Counted from the first letter of the stretch, positions 11,055 through 23,009 are shown. The stretch is 64,000 bases of DNA from Bolinopsis microptera (GCF_026151205.1 NC_087074.1:496001-560000), one strand, 5' to 3'. Numbers and translations: made by a program. The notes: generated by a model not told the origin, from the letters alone.

Positions 11055-11915
11055 TGGATGTAGTTGTAGAAAGAATAAAGAGTGGGCTGCAGAGCTAGTA
11101 GGAAGTTGGCGACATCTTGAGACGTTGATGCCCTGAAGAATTTTTACTATCATAAATCAATATAAATTGTAAACCTCTGTAAGCTTATTGGCAATTTGTA
11201 AACCTCCCCCCCCCCCCCCCCCCCCCAAAGTAAAGTCATGGGCCCCAGTTTTTTTCTCAACTACTACCTCAAAATCGAGTTTCACAAGAAAGTCACGGCA
11301 GGAAAAAAACATGTTGTAATTAGGCACTTCAATGAGAAAATCATGTGAGAATAACTTGATTGAATGACATACCTGCGCTGTACGTATCTTGGAACACGCA
11401 TTCGTACGACTCAACAAAAGTAGCATAATCGATTTATCATATCCACTAAATAGAAGATTTGATTGATAAATTTAATTCATTGGTCAGCTGCTTTTGATCC
11501 CATGGAAAAATATTGTTTCTAGCCGAAGTTATCGCCGGTCAAAGTTCAAAGGTCAGCGCTCATGTGTAATTGTATTGCATGAGTGAATTTCGATCAAGAA
11601 AACAACAAATTTCAAGAAAACAACAAATTTTTATTTAAATCAATTATAGCAACAATTTGAAAAACTTTAAAGCTCTTCTATTACCATGGAATATACTACG
11701 GGTATGGTGACTTGGGCTAATGAGTTGTTAAGTAGATTAAGATTAGTAAACCTGCACTTGCATTGTATATTTTATAAAAACTAGAAATTAGGCTTCACGG
11801 TAAAATGGAGAAGCAGGCTGATCTTGGAGAGAGCAGACCGTAAAGTTTACGCACCCACCAGGGCTACCTACCTACCCCAGTTGTTCTTTTTGGTTTATCA
11901 GCTTGTATTGTTATA
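11055..11915. other. non-coding stretch with poly(C) tract
   Basis: No gene seen. A run of about 20 C lies near 11207-11226. Two copies of TTTCAAGAAAACAACAAAT occur near 11595-11625. The stretch ends at the TA target site of the next element. Confidence 0.5.
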
Positions 11916-12664
11916 CAGGGTGGGCCAAAAGTCAGTACCCATACGTTGGGTCTTATACCTCCGCCGTCTTTTATATTTGAGAGTTGTTGCTTTTCAAATG
12001 GCATACTGTACCTATTTGTTCGAGGATTCCGTCGCCAAAATTTGAAAATTCGAACATTTTAAACCACGCCCATTCAATATTAAAACACCTATATTGTTCT
12101 CTCTGAACATGTTGGACGCCTAATTTTTTCTGAGACGGCAGATTATTATATTTTGCATCTGATCTGAAATAATGATGTGAAACGGATTAGAAATGACGAA
12201 GTTATCAAGCGATTTGTGTATCTCGTTAGCAAAATTGATTGGGTGATTATGTGACACCGTGACACGACACCTTAATTGGGCAGCCTTAACGATTCCCATA
12301 ATGTTTAACAGGGTAGTTAACGGGGTCACCTTATCACGTGATTAGGTAAGCCAATCACCTGATCACACGTAATGAATATCTCGGTCATCTGAGAAGCTAT
12401 AACTCTAATTTTTTCAGGACAAACGTAATTCGAATGGCCAAACACAATTCAATAAAATTTAGCTCGATCCGACTATCCAAATTATAAAATAAATGCGAAA
12501 ATGAATCTTCATTCGAAAAAAATGAACACGAATATTTTTCGAGTTGACAAATTCCTCGAACCAGTGGTGGTACTAAGTTATACCAGAAAGAATTATTTCA
12601 ATTAGGCACTCAGTGACTGAGCTGTAAAGGCCAACGTATGGGTACTGACTTTTGGCCCACCCTG
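11916..12664. mobile_element. 749-bp MITE with 34-bp perfect TIRs
   Basis: The left end CAGGGTGGGCCAAAAGTCAG... is repeated perfectly and inverted at 12631-12664 over 34 bp. Both ends abut TA, the target duplication of Tc1/mariner-type (IS630-superfamily) transposons. The interior has no transposase frame, so the copy is non-autonomous. A related single end (GGGCCACCCTG) is found at 27111-27146. Confidence 0.88.
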
Positions 12665-12869
12665 TATTTATGGACCCCAGTCACCACACTAAGAAGGAGT
12701 ATGTAAAAAAATAATAATAAGTTAAGTTAATATCATCATATCTGTTTAAAACAGTAAAAGTCAAGTTGAGGATTGACTTTCCTAGTTAATTTAAAGGTTC
12801 AAACGTTTGGGAATATAATAATGTTGGTATTTGTATCTGCTGCAGCAATAATATCGAAATGTCATTTGT

Positions 12870-14110
12870 CTAGAAAATTTTCGCTACTTCAATAGATATT
12901 GGGTCGGCAATTTGGTGAGTGAGTGATGAACTGGTTTGGTCTGTGACTGAGTGAGGGGGGATGTGAAAGTTGTGGTAAGTCCAGGTGTTATTATTGTTGA
13001 TGGATTGAGATCCCAGGATGATACTTTTACAGCGTAATTTAACCAAAGATACAGAAGTAGTGAGGATTTCCCCATTCTCATTTAGAATCCGTTTATGTAT
13101 GCAATTCCACAATTTGGAGGCTATATAAAGAAAAGTGTTGGTTTTTCTTGGGAGGATTATGACATTGCTTGTATCACGTTTTGATGAGTCTATAGTACAA
13201 TACAACGAGTATGGAGTGCGAAATTTCATAATTCGAAATATCTCAGATATACAGTGGTATTTGTACAAGTTTTGAACAGTAAGCAATTTTAGTCGATTAA
13301 AAATGGGCTTGGTGTGCTCTTTTTCGAAAAAAGCAGCTCCTAACCTCTGTTTTGTATAAGGTCTGGCTCGTGCACAAGTGGCATGTTTGTTGAGGTATGC
13401 ATTTAGGTCTCCAAAAAGGATTCTTATACAACGTTTCTGAGTTATGAACAGCTTATCGTTTGGTTGGTCTTTGAGGGCTGAGCCCCAAACACTTATTCCG
13501 TAAGCAAGATGTGATTCCAATAATGCAGAGTATATTTTTTGGTAGTGTTCCCCTGGAACTGAATGTTTAATCCTGTTAAGTGCTCCTGTAGTGGATCTAA
13601 TTTTTTTTCTTAGATATTCTATATGTGGGCCCCAGCTAAGTTTTTCATCAATTACTACACCAAGAAATTTGGTGTTGCTAACCTTGACAATTTTGTATCC
13701 ATTTATAAATATTCCTTGTGATTTGTCATATTCATTGGCATACGGCCTAACCCTGGTGCAGGTTTCATCAGATTCGTATGCAGGTAGAAAATGTATGTAG
13801 CAGCATTTAGACATATTTATATGTAAGAGATTACTTCTCATGAATTTGCATACGAAATCAAGAACTTTATTGGCCTTCAAGTATGTTGCTTCTTTGGACG
13901 GTCCAGTGATAAATATATTTGTGTCATCAGCATAGAGCACAAATTTGCATTCATCGCCTTTGTAACAGTTTATTATGTCGTTCATATATAATAAGAAAAG
14001 TAGAGGGCCTAGTATGGAACCTTGGGGAACTCCATATTTTACATTCATAGTCTCTGATGTAGTGTTGAGAAATGAAACACATGCAATCGAATCTTTAAAA
14101 ATTATCTTTT
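12870..14110 (-). pseudogene. 5'-truncated non-LTR reverse transcriptase
   Basis: A minus-strand frame of about 410 residues covering the second half of a non-LTR (LINE) reverse transcriptase: a VPQGSILGPLLFLLYMND block, the catalytic YADD box, LGVVIDEKLSW, and the thumb/C-terminal region ending with the fragment at 12870. The endonuclease, RT fingers and first catalytic Asp block are absent. The frame is stopped by TAA just upstream (about 14110). This is the usual 5' truncation of LINE insertions. The lineage is jockey/CR1-like at best; it is not a copy of the element at 14645-19500, whose equivalent box is FADD. Confidence 0.85.
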
Positions 14111-14644
14111 CTTACACTTTTAGAGCAGACACCCTAAAACTTTCAGGATATGTTCTACGGATCATATAGAAGATATTCTAATAAGAGATTAGACAGAATT
14201 TTGAGGCCCAGATTGGTAACAATGTATTGTGCTTTGCCAATTGCAACACTTAATTTCAATGAAACAAGAAATTTTCAATGAAACAAGAAATTAAATTTTA
14301 GCAAATTTTACAGAATCAACAAATTTATAACAATGAAAATATAATGCTCATTTGGTGTATGACTTTCTGTCCATCACTTGAGTTTCAAACTATTTTCACA
14401 ACTACAATTAAATACATTTATTGAGGTATGTGAAATGTACAAGTAGTGGAATCGTAAACAAGCTATAACGGTGGCTCTGACCAGACAAGGCCTCCAGACC
14501 AGTCACTGAAGACCTTTCTTCACTTCTCATCTAAATCTTTAAAGGGAGTCCGACCCACAAGTCGGAACCTCTCCGGTGGGTTAAATCTTTCTCAATTTTG
14601 TTTCGACATCTTTGGATCAACACATACTTTGGACAGCGTTCGGA

Positions 14645-16045
14645 ATGGCTACTCCTATAAAGTTAATTTTAACTGAACTAACCTCTCCTCAGCTTGATAG
14701 TGTCTTATCCAAATTCCAGCTGACTGCTCCAGAGGGCTATGACGAGGATGGAAAGCGCAAACTTCTTCGCAGCAGCAAAGTCTTCACAAGAGGAATTGGT
14801 AACCATGATAATGATAACACTTTGGCAGTATTTGATAAAAAAGGTACATTTGTTGATTTCGAATCAGTAGATGGAACGGTAAAAGGAATTTTTGCTAAAT
14901 CAGAATCGGGTAAGGTGATGTACCCATGTTCTGTTTGCTGTAAAGAGGTTACAAATAACTCGGATACATCAGGTCTTGGCATTGAATGCAGTGGATGTGG
15001 GTGGTATTTTCACACCAACTGCACAGAAAAGCCCATTAGTCTCAGCCTGTTTAAAGCACTTAGTGATTCTCCAACATACATTAAGGTGCTGTGCCCCCCG
15101 TGTAACTCAGTTTATGGTAGTGCTCTATCCAAGTTGAAGCGTGTGGAGCGTAAAGTGGATGCTATTACCGTGAAAGTTACCACTGTCGAGAAACAGTTAA
15201 AACAGGCAGCAAATAAAGGACCATTATACAGTGCAGCTGTTTCAAACGGTATCTCCAAACATAGTCCTATCCCACAAAAGGTCATGGAGGGTCTGAAATC
15301 GATTTCAAAAGCTAGACAGGACTCTGACGATGTTGAGCGACTCAAACGTACCAGAGTTGTTATCCGACCAGAAGATACTACCATAAGGACTAGTCGTGAT
15401 ATTCGTAAGGCTTTTAATCAGCATTACCAAGGCATGGTGATCAAACATTGTAGGTTAACGGCATCAGGTTCCATCACATTTGAATTTGAGGATGAAAACA
15501 CAGCTAAAACTGTGCAGTCTAACTGGAAAACCAGTCATTTTGGTGGTAATAAAGGTATGAAAATACCAGGTGACTATAACACTGTTGCCATGGTTAAGCA
15601 TGTGTATGATGATCACAACGAGGATGATATGAAGAAGGATATTATGCAGAATTACCCTGGTATAATCACTAAGTGTGAATTTCAACAGAAGAGGTCTGAT
15701 AAATCATTCAATGGAATGATCAAACTAGAATTTTCATCACGAGAAGCAATGACAAAAGTTATAACAGACAAGATAAAGTTTTGCCATCAACGCTACATAG
15801 TTGAAGAGTACAAAAGAAAGTCTAGGGTAATCAAGTGCAATAAGTGCCAAGGTTGGGGACATATTCACCGATATTGTACCAAACCAGCTAAGTGCGGTAA
15901 ATGTGCAGAAAACCATGAAAGCAATAGCTGTCCAATAACTAGTGGCTTCAAATGTGCACATTGCAAGGAAGATCATCAAGCAGGTTCTTTTGACTGTGCA
16001 GTGTACAAAGAGAAATTGGCTAAGTTCTCCCATGATGCATTATGA
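14645..16045 (+). CDS. LINE ORF1: PHD finger and zinc-knuckle RNA-binding protein
   Basis: About 466 residues from the first ATG (MATPIKLILTELTSPQLDSV). A Cys4-His-Cys3 PHD-like finger lies near residues 95-155 (CSVCCKEV...CSGCGWYFHTNC...CPPC). A helical segment follows, then an RRM-like region (VVIRPEDTTIRTSRDIRKAF). Three C-terminal zinc knuckles follow: CNKCQGWGHIHRYC, CGKCAENHESNSC and CAHCKEDHQAGSFDC. LINE ORF1 products bind their RNA and chaperone reverse transcription; PHD fingers occur in some LINE ORF1 types. The stop TGA overlaps the ORF2 ATG (ATGA at 16042-16045), so ORF2 is probably translated by termination-reinitiation. Confidence 0.9.
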   Translation: MATPIKLILTELTSPQLDSVLSKFQLTAPEGYDEDGKRKLLRSSKVFTRGIGNHDNDNTLAVFDKKGTFVDFESVDGTVKGIFAKSESGKVMYPCSVCCKEVTNNSDTSGLGIECSGCGWYFHTNCTEKPISLSLFKALSDSPTYIKVLCPPCNSVYGSALSKLKRVERKVDAITVKVTTVEKQLKQAANKGPLYSAAVSNGISKHSPIPQKVMEGLKSISKARQDSDDVERLKRTRVVIRPEDTTIRTSRDIRKAFNQHYQGMVIKHCRLTASGSITFEFEDENTAKTVQSNWKTSHFGGNKGMKIPGDYNTVAMVKHVYDDHNEDDMKKDIMQNYPGIITKCEFQQKRSDKSFNGMIKLEFSSREAMTKVITDKIKFCHQRYIVEEYKRKSRVIKCNKCQGWGHIHRYCTKPAKCGKCAENHESNSCPITSGFKCAHCKEDHQAGSFDCAVYKEKLAKFSHDAL

Positions 16046-19000
16046 TCAAAAATCATAACTCAATCGGAAATGCTGGAAATAACACTGTGCTTGGAAAATT
16101 CTGCACAATAAACATCTGTGGTCTATCTCAAAGAAGCAACATGATGCTAAGCAAGTATGCGTCTGATAACAACATTCTTCTTTTTGGTGTGCAGGAGACT
16201 GGTAGTAGCAGCCAGTGGAAATCACTAACCAACATGAAAACCTTTGAAGATACAAATAAGAATAGCAACAAAGGATGTGCAATTATTGTTAAACAAGAAG
16301 TCATGTTCACACAGCTTCCTGTTATCTCACATATTTCATCCAATATTGACTCGGTTTGGGGAATATTATCTTGGAACGGCAAGAGGTACATAATTGGGAA
16401 CCTTTACCTGAAACTAGACTATCTATCAGGTGTCAAAGAGATGCTGGTAATGCTTGATAAGGCAAATGAACTGAGTAGGTTTTACAAATGTGCAGGTGTG
16501 ATTGCTATGGGGGATTTTAATGCTCGTCATTATATTTGGAATGATACTGTGGTAAATAAGTACGGAAAATATATTGAAGAACATCTAGACTGGTCTAAGT
16601 TCTGTGTGCATGCATCTTCTTCAAGTACATTTTTGGCAAGGAATGGTAGCAGTCATATCGACTTTTTTATCACATCCACTCAACTTGATAAATATCTAGA
16701 TCATCCAATTGCAGATCATTTTGCTAATTTGTACAGTGGGGCTCCCCTGAGAGGTCATGTCCCAATCTCAATCAATATCCAAGTACAACCTGTCGCAATC
16801 AGGTCAGAGAATGTTAAGAAGTATAACCTTAAATCAATGGACTGGTTCAACTGGACTAGAGACATAGAGCTTGACCTGGAAATTGAAAAAATTGACAGCT
16901 TAGCTACTGATGGGACTATCAAGGAACTGCTGGAGGCCATTAACACAGCTATTGATGTTTCCACAAAAGAAAACTGCCAAATGAAATGTGTCTCCAAACA
17001 CAGCAAACCGTACTGGACCCCCAAGCTATCACTACTCTCTGAAAGACTCAGATTGGATCTCAAATCATATCTATCCAGAAATACTGACTCAGCCTTTGAA
17101 GCTCTGCAGGCTTCCAAGAAAGAATTTGAGGAAGCAAGAAAGCAGGCATGTCAGCAGTTTATTCTTCGAAAGACAAATGACCTTAACACTTCTCAGGCAA
17201 AAAAGTTCTGGAAGGAGTTTAATAAGCTTTTCAAACCCCCATCAGATCAGATGGTTGAAGCTCTTATATCGGACGATGGAACTATTCTTACAGGAAATGC
17301 TGACATTGAGAAAGAAATGTTTGAAACATTTTTCCAGGCTAAACACATCGAAAATAATATCGATAAATTCGATAATGCTTTCTTTCAGGATATAAACAAA
17401 CTGTATGATGACATAAAATACAGAAACTTTCAACCCAGTGCAACTGAGGCAATGGCAGATAGGTTTACCAACAGCTCCACACTTTATTGCCCTGTTACAC
17501 CATGGGAGGTCTCTGCTACTCTGAAAGGCATTCAATCAACAGCCGCCAGTTTTGATAACCACGAAGTGCATCAGTCTATGCTAAAGAAACTAGGTCCGAT
17601 TGCAATTCATGCACTAAGCAAGCTTTTTACACTCTGCCTGCGAAATGGGCTCTGGCTGTGGAACGATTCTAAGATTGTGTTTCTCAAAAAAGACGGAAAG
17701 TCATCATACTCCCAAGCAGGTGCATACAGGCCCATTTCAATATCTTCATATGTAGGGAAACTGTTTGAACGAATCCTGGCACGACGACTTGATATATATC
17801 TTATGAAAGTGGGACTTACGGATGTAAATCAGGAAGGATTCTCAAAAGGCAAGAATACTATTAGATACCTCAATCGACTGACTGTTGGTATTAAAGGTGA
17901 TATTATAAAGAAGCTTACGGTACTTTGCTTGTTTATCGACTTCGAAAAGGCATTTGATTCCGTCTGGAAAAAAGGTCTAATTGTTAAGCTCTGGAGAGCT
18001 GGTGTTCATGGCTGTTACCTAAAAACTATAGACAGTTTTCTATTTGGTCGCACAGTGTGCCTATTAATAAATGGATTCCTTGGCCCTGTTAGGGACTGCT
18101 TGGACTATGGGTTACCACAAGGATCTGTGCTGTCTCCTATTTTGTTCAAATTCTTCATTATGGATATTGAGGCAGTCTGTTCAGTGTACCAACAAATAAG
18201 TGTGTTAAAATTCGCTGATGATGGTACGGTGAAAGTGGTTGGTAGAGACTTGGAAGAGTGCCTTTTCTATCTCAACCTGGCTATGGACAGCATTGAATAT
18301 TGGACCTCTTGTTGGCGCATGGTTATCAACTGCAACAAAAATAAGACTGAAATTATATGCTTCAACTGCTATGATCATGCTGGAGTCCCGACTTCATTCA
18401 ACCTTGGAGGGAAAACAATTCAGTTAACGGATCAGACAAGGGTTCTTGGTGTCATTTTGGACAGTAAGTTAACCTACAAACAGCATAGCAAGCATGTACA
18501 CAACAATCTAGTATATCGCTGGGTTTGTATGAGCCGTTATGCAAACAGAAACTGGGGCATGAACCAAGCAGTTATAGTGAGAGTGACCAAAACAATTCTG
18601 TTCTCGACCTTGTTTTATGGTTCTACCATATGGATGAACAATTCAAATATGTCAGACATAAACAAACTATGGTACAGAGTGTCTAAAGCTGCAGTTGGAG
18701 CTGTTTTCAACGTCCATGGGGCCATACTGGAAGTCATTCTGGGTGTGCCACCACTCCAAACTTTGGGAAGAATAATCTCGATCAAACACTACCTCAAGGT
18801 TCTCCATGACTCAAATGACATTCACTATGACTTTGTGAAAACTCAGCTAAATGAAAAGAACCCAACAGTGCTCTGTCATCTCCGAGAGGTGCAGAAGTTC
18901 CTACAATGGAAAGCAGAACATTTTAACACAGAAGTTCAGGCCTGTGACCTCGGTGAAATCAGCCACAGAAACCTGGACCACATTCTGCTACTATCCCCAA

Positions 19001-19500
19001 AGACTTACAAGTACACCAAGGGAATGATACAGCAGTTCACAGAGCTACTTTGGCAAGAAAGTCTACAAAACCTACTACTTATGGAAGGATGGTCTGATAT
19101 TCCAAGAGTCTCCTGCAACCCCCTTCCCATCCCCTTTGGAGTGAGCCGCGAAGTGGAAGTATTGGTTATGAGTCTCATGTACAAGAACAATCTACTGAAC
19201 TCGTTTCTCTTCAGAGTTGACAGAGCAGCGGCCTCTCCGCTGTGCATCTGTGGCTCGGATGAGCAAACAGCACTGCACCTACTATCAAGTTGTGAGCTTG
19301 TGGACACAAATCTACAATGTCAAGCGGAACGAATCATCACCCTGTGCAACAGTGGTAGGCCCATAGTCGATCTAGCAACTGAGCAGGGCTCCATCATACT
19401 AAACTGCTCAAGGGACGATATATTTATAAATGTGTGTGTTAAAATTGTAGAAAGCGAGGGGTTAAATCTTAAGCGGAAGATAAATCTTTCGAAAAGATAA
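16042..19500 (+). CDS. LINE ORF2: AP endonuclease and reverse transcriptase
   Basis: 1152 residues, uninterrupted. The N-terminal EEP/AP-endonuclease domain (about 14-240) shows INICGLSQ, QETGS, GDFNARHYIWND near residue 157 and SHIDFFI. The reverse transcriptase (about 540-800) shows FLKKDGK, YRPISISSYVGKLFERIL, the catalytic DFEKAFD near 632, GLPQGSVLSPILF near 692, and a second catalytic box FADDG near 723 (usual form YADD). A C-terminal zinc motif, CICGSDEQTALHLLSSC, lies near 1066-1083. No RNase H is recognised. The protein nicks the target and primes reverse transcription from it. All catalytic residues I can check are present, so the copy may be competent. Confidence 0.93.
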   Translation: MIKNHNSIGNAGNNTVLGKFCTINICGLSQRSNMMLSKYASDNNILLFGVQETGSSSQWKSLTNMKTFEDTNKNSNKGCAIIVKQEVMFTQLPVISHISSNIDSVWGILSWNGKRYIIGNLYLKLDYLSGVKEMLVMLDKANELSRFYKCAGVIAMGDFNARHYIWNDTVVNKYGKYIEEHLDWSKFCVHASSSSTFLARNGSSHIDFFITSTQLDKYLDHPIADHFANLYSGAPLRGHVPISINIQVQPVAIRSENVKKYNLKSMDWFNWTRDIELDLEIEKIDSLATDGTIKELLEAINTAIDVSTKENCQMKCVSKHSKPYWTPKLSLLSERLRLDLKSYLSRNTDSAFEALQASKKEFEEARKQACQQFILRKTNDLNTSQAKKFWKEFNKLFKPPSDQMVEALISDDGTILTGNADIEKEMFETFFQAKHIENNIDKFDNAFFQDINKLYDDIKYRNFQPSATEAMADRFTNSSTLYCPVTPWEVSATLKGIQSTAASFDNHEVHQSMLKKLGPIAIHALSKLFTLCLRNGLWLWNDSKIVFLKKDGKSSYSQAGAYRPISISSYVGKLFERILARRLDIYLMKVGLTDVNQEGFSKGKNTIRYLNRLTVGIKGDIIKKLTVLCLFIDFEKAFDSVWKKGLIVKLWRAGVHGCYLKTIDSFLFGRTVCLLINGFLGPVRDCLDYGLPQGSVLSPILFKFFIMDIEAVCSVYQQISVLKFADDGTVKVVGRDLEECLFYLNLAMDSIEYWTSCWRMVINCNKNKTEIICFNCYDHAGVPTSFNLGGKTIQLTDQTRVLGVILDSKLTYKQHSKHVHNNLVYRWVCMSRYANRNWGMNQAVIVRVTKTILFSTLFYGSTIWMNNSNMSDINKLWYRVSKAAVGAVFNVHGAILEVILGVPPLQTLGRIISIKHYLKVLHDSNDIHYDFVKTQLNEKNPTVLCHLREVQKFLQWKAEHFNTEVQACDLGEISHRNLDHILLLSPKTYKYTKGMIQQFTELLWQESLQNLLLMEGWSDIPRVSCNPLPIPFGVSREVEVLVMSLMYKNNLLNSFLFRVDRAAASPLCICGSDEQTALHLLSSCELVDTNLQCQAERIITLCNSGRPIVDLATEQGSIILNCSRDDIFINVCVKIVESEGLNLKRKINLSKR

Positions 19501-21680
19501 GGCTTTATTATAGCATCTAATTTTGCTAATTTTGCTACTATTATGATAAAGGATTAAATACCAAGCATATTGAAGTGTAGTATAGTGTTATTGGACTATG
19601 TTTATCTGAAAACAATCACCTTTAAACTAAATATTGTTATATTAATAACAAGGGAATGAGTTTTTCTATTTGAGCTGTTCAGTTCACAGGAAAGCAGATA
19701 TGGACTGCTTTAAAACTTTTATTTTGGATAAAGTTTGTTTCAGTAACCATTAAGAACCAGTGGCCTTTTGTAACTGCATCTTCAACCTCAGTTTCATTTT
19801 GAAACGTCAAGAGACTGGTAAAGTCAAATATTTTGTTACATAAACATTTTTATTAATTTTTGAAGGGTAGTAATTGTTTAGATCATAATTTTTATACGAA
19901 ACTATTAATGTTTTTTAATAGCTGTTAGCAGGGTAAAATTTGTTAGGTGTGTTTCTATAAATTTCTCTATTGGAAATTAAGGTTTTTGATCTCTACTATT
20001 TATTGTTATTAAAATGCTCATTGTAGCCAGTTATTTTTAAAAGATTTTCATCATCAAATGATTTAATTGAGTGTATATATTGTTTAAATGACATAGTTTA
20101 TTTTTTTTAATTAGCCTACACTATTGGTAATAGTATTTTTAAAAGTTTCAGGAAGAACAATTAGCAGAATTTGCATCCTAAACGATTACATCACTGAATG
20201 TTTGAATTAAAATGGTCAGTTTCAGAATTTAATTTCAAGGTGATACAAGATTCAATGAACTGATCTACCGATCATATAATATGACAAGTACACAGCAGAA
20301 AAATTCATTTATAAAAATAAGTACAAACAGTATATATACTATAAAGTAATTCAAGTGTTGCAATTGGCAGAGCACAATACAGAGGTAACAGATATTGTCC
20401 ACTGCTACCAATCTCTACTATAATTCAGAGAATTGTTTTTGTAGAATGTATGTATGTACGACCGCCCACGTGCAAATCAGATGAGAAATAGGAATTTAGG
20501 TAACAACCAAAATGTTGTTGGTAGCAACGGTGTTTTAATGCACACATGCACGTGCAAAGATTGTTTTAACGTCATTTTGATCGGTTTTGTGGTAATTACG
20601 TTGTGTTTAAAGTATTTTATATTTAAATCGGCTGTATCTTCGGTTGAGATGGATATTTTTTGATGCGATTAAAACTTTCTTTCAAAGAATACTACTAGCT
20701 TCGTCCTTGTTACCACGGGCTTTCTAGTATTATATAATATGAAATATCAAAAATCAAATATATACACATCTACTCCATCATAGGGGCAGGGATGAGGTTA
20801 TAAGTACATCAATGGTAATTGTCACGGTAAAAGTAAATTATTGATGGATGATCTTAAGGATCGTAATTTAGTTATGAAAACTTTAGTAAATTTAAATGAA
20901 ATAAATGATATAGCTCGCTGTAGACAATGTCGCAAAATTCTCTGTGGTTTTTTTGCACAGTTTACGGTTTACCCCAGGCTATTGTGGGGACCCCAGGCTA
21001 TTATGTTCATAAACATAGCCTGGCGCATTTGAACCCTTTCGGGAAAGCAGTTGCGTTTTTGAGATGTTACAAGCCAATAATCAAATTTTACTATTTAACT
21101 CAGCGCGGCTTTTGTAGCGTATAGGTTTATAACCTACCAGGACACGCGCCGATTTGAAACAAATATTTTACGAGTATCACCCGTTAACGTATACCATATA
21201 CGTCACTTCTTCCCAATTGGTAGTCAGCGTGCACATGTTTTTTCCGAGGCTGCAATCGGTTATAAACGATGCTAGTAACGCGCACAGTAACTTCCAAAGA
21301 GCATCCGCACTTTTTTCAGGGCGATGGAGGTTGTAATTTACTCAGCTCATCAATAATTTAGTATAGTCAATAGTGAAACAAATTTTTAGTGAAACAAATT
21401 TAAAATTATATCCTTTATTTTATAATCATAATATAATAATATTTATAAGCCTCCGTTTTGAAAGTTTTAAATTTTAATATAGTCACATTTCTATTTAAAA
21501 TTAAATTTAATGTATAAGTCAATAACTGGCCGCCAAAGCCGCGCATTCATGAAAACAGGATTAACTTGGTCATAATTATACGACAAATAGAAATTTAAAA
21601 CTATCCGTGGTTTTTAAAGTAAATTATAATCTTACCTAAATCCAAAGCCAGCTTTGTAAAATTTACTATTAGATCATAAT
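19501..21680. other. Non-coding stretch, LINE 3' flank and unassigned repeats
   Basis: No convincing gene. The first part is probably the LINE 3' UTR. Around 20980-21035 a hairpin is formed by CCAGGCTATTATGTT and AACATAGCCTGG. The phrase GACCCCAGGCTATTATGTTC recurs in reverse complement near 61345-61365, so this is a dispersed repeat. Confidence 0.4.
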
Positions 21681-21786
21681 AGTATCACGTGGTGACCCCC
21701 ACTGTCGCTTCACTACCCCTGTAGAGTTTCGACGATACAGGGGGAGCCGCGCACTCGTGCGCGGCGGGTCATACAACGTAGGACAA
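21681..21786. mobile_element. Foldback element copy 1, 9-bp TSD
   Basis: A 106-bp element that starts AGTATCACGTGGTGACCCCC and ends GGGTCATACAACGTAGGACAA. It is flanked by direct 9-bp duplications GATCATAAT (21672-21680 and 21787-21795). The ends are imperfect inverted repeats, and an internal GC-rich hairpin is built of GCCGCGCAC and GTGCGCGGC. A second copy lies at 27010-27110. A 9-bp target duplication suggests Mutator-type mobilisation, but no transposase is linked. Confidence 0.85.
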
Positions 21787-23009
21787 GATCATAATATATT
21801 GTCAATTCTAAATGTTTACAATGCAACATTTCATTAATCTTATGCGGCGCGGCTCAAGCCACGCACGCACATATTATTTTATACTTTTTGCTTTCTAATA
21901 AATATCGTGTCAATGTGTACGTCTAAATGTTCATGTTTTGTGTAAACCGAATTCAATTGAGATTAGCAACAAGGATAATGACCCAAGTGCCTGTACGGCT
22001 TTTTCGGACCCCTGTGGACCACTACTCTTGAAATCGCTCTACAACTATTGAACATTTATAACTGTTATATAATATATAACGTCATTTCACAATTATTATC
22101 ATTAATCTACAACATACAATCTAACTGTCTTGCTGAGGGGGAGGAGTAAACGCTTCACATTAAAATACTTACAACATACAAAATCTAAAACCATCAACAC
22201 GGTTAGTTAATATCATGGACAATTTGGTATACATCTATTTCGTTGTAATATCTTCACATTTGCTTTATCTTACTACTATAATGAAATACAGTAGGATACA
22301 TGTTTCGAGAAAGAAAGGTTGGTCCGATTATTAACAAAAGTCCATCAGGGACTCCGTGGAGTCGAAAAAGGTACACGGCCGCTGTCTGGTGCTGCTAGGC
22401 ATTTACTGATCAAGATGTTTTATTGTATTGTTTGTTTGGGGACCGGTTTTTGGTACACCGGCCAATGTTTACAAAATCATATGATACATAACAATATAAT
22501 TGTATTTAATATACGTGAATATTATAATAGAAATGAAATCTTAAATTTCTATTTATTCCCTGAAATTGTTACTAAGTTTTAGATTAGATTAGATTAAGAA
22601 TAATGACATAAACATCATCACTGTTTGACATTTCTTCATCATAAACATCATCACTAGTTTTAAACATTCTTTCTGGTTTCCTCATTATCAGAACTGTGAA
22701 CATTTCACAGACAAATTCTATAACTAAAATAATTGTCATAATTTATTTACATTTAGTAGAAATTAAATTAGTAAGTTATTTAAAAAGTTTAAGCTTAAAT
22801 AATAAAATATGAGCCACAGTTCATGCTGCCTAAATCTCCTCACAAAATACTGCATCGTAAAAAAACTCGTTAAAAACGGTTTATAGAATACAACGGCCAC
22901 CACTTACACCAAATTAAAATACATACTATGTAAAAACTACACTGTATCACCACGTAGATAACGAAAGTGAACATAATAATAATAATAATATTTATTATTT
23001 GTATAATTT
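21787..23009. other. Non-coding, AT-rich stretch
   Basis: No gene supported. Short hairpin near 22440 (GACCGGTTTTTGGTACACCGGCC). The rest is AT-rich with many stops in all frames. Confidence 0.35.

Larger units (their letters stand above)
14467..19560 (+). mobile_element. Near-complete two-ORF non-LTR retrotransposon
   Basis: A non-LTR element with two long open frames, ORF1 (14645-16045) and ORF2 (16042-19500), preceded by a short leader and followed by an AT-rich tail. The outer limits given are approximate: I could not find a target-site duplication or a clear poly(A) or simple-repeat tail. Both frames are free of stops, which suggests a young and possibly active copy. Domain content (PHD and zinc knuckles in ORF1; AP endonuclease and RT in ORF2, no RNase H seen) fits the jockey/CR1/I assemblage of LINEs. 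Confidence 0.85.
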
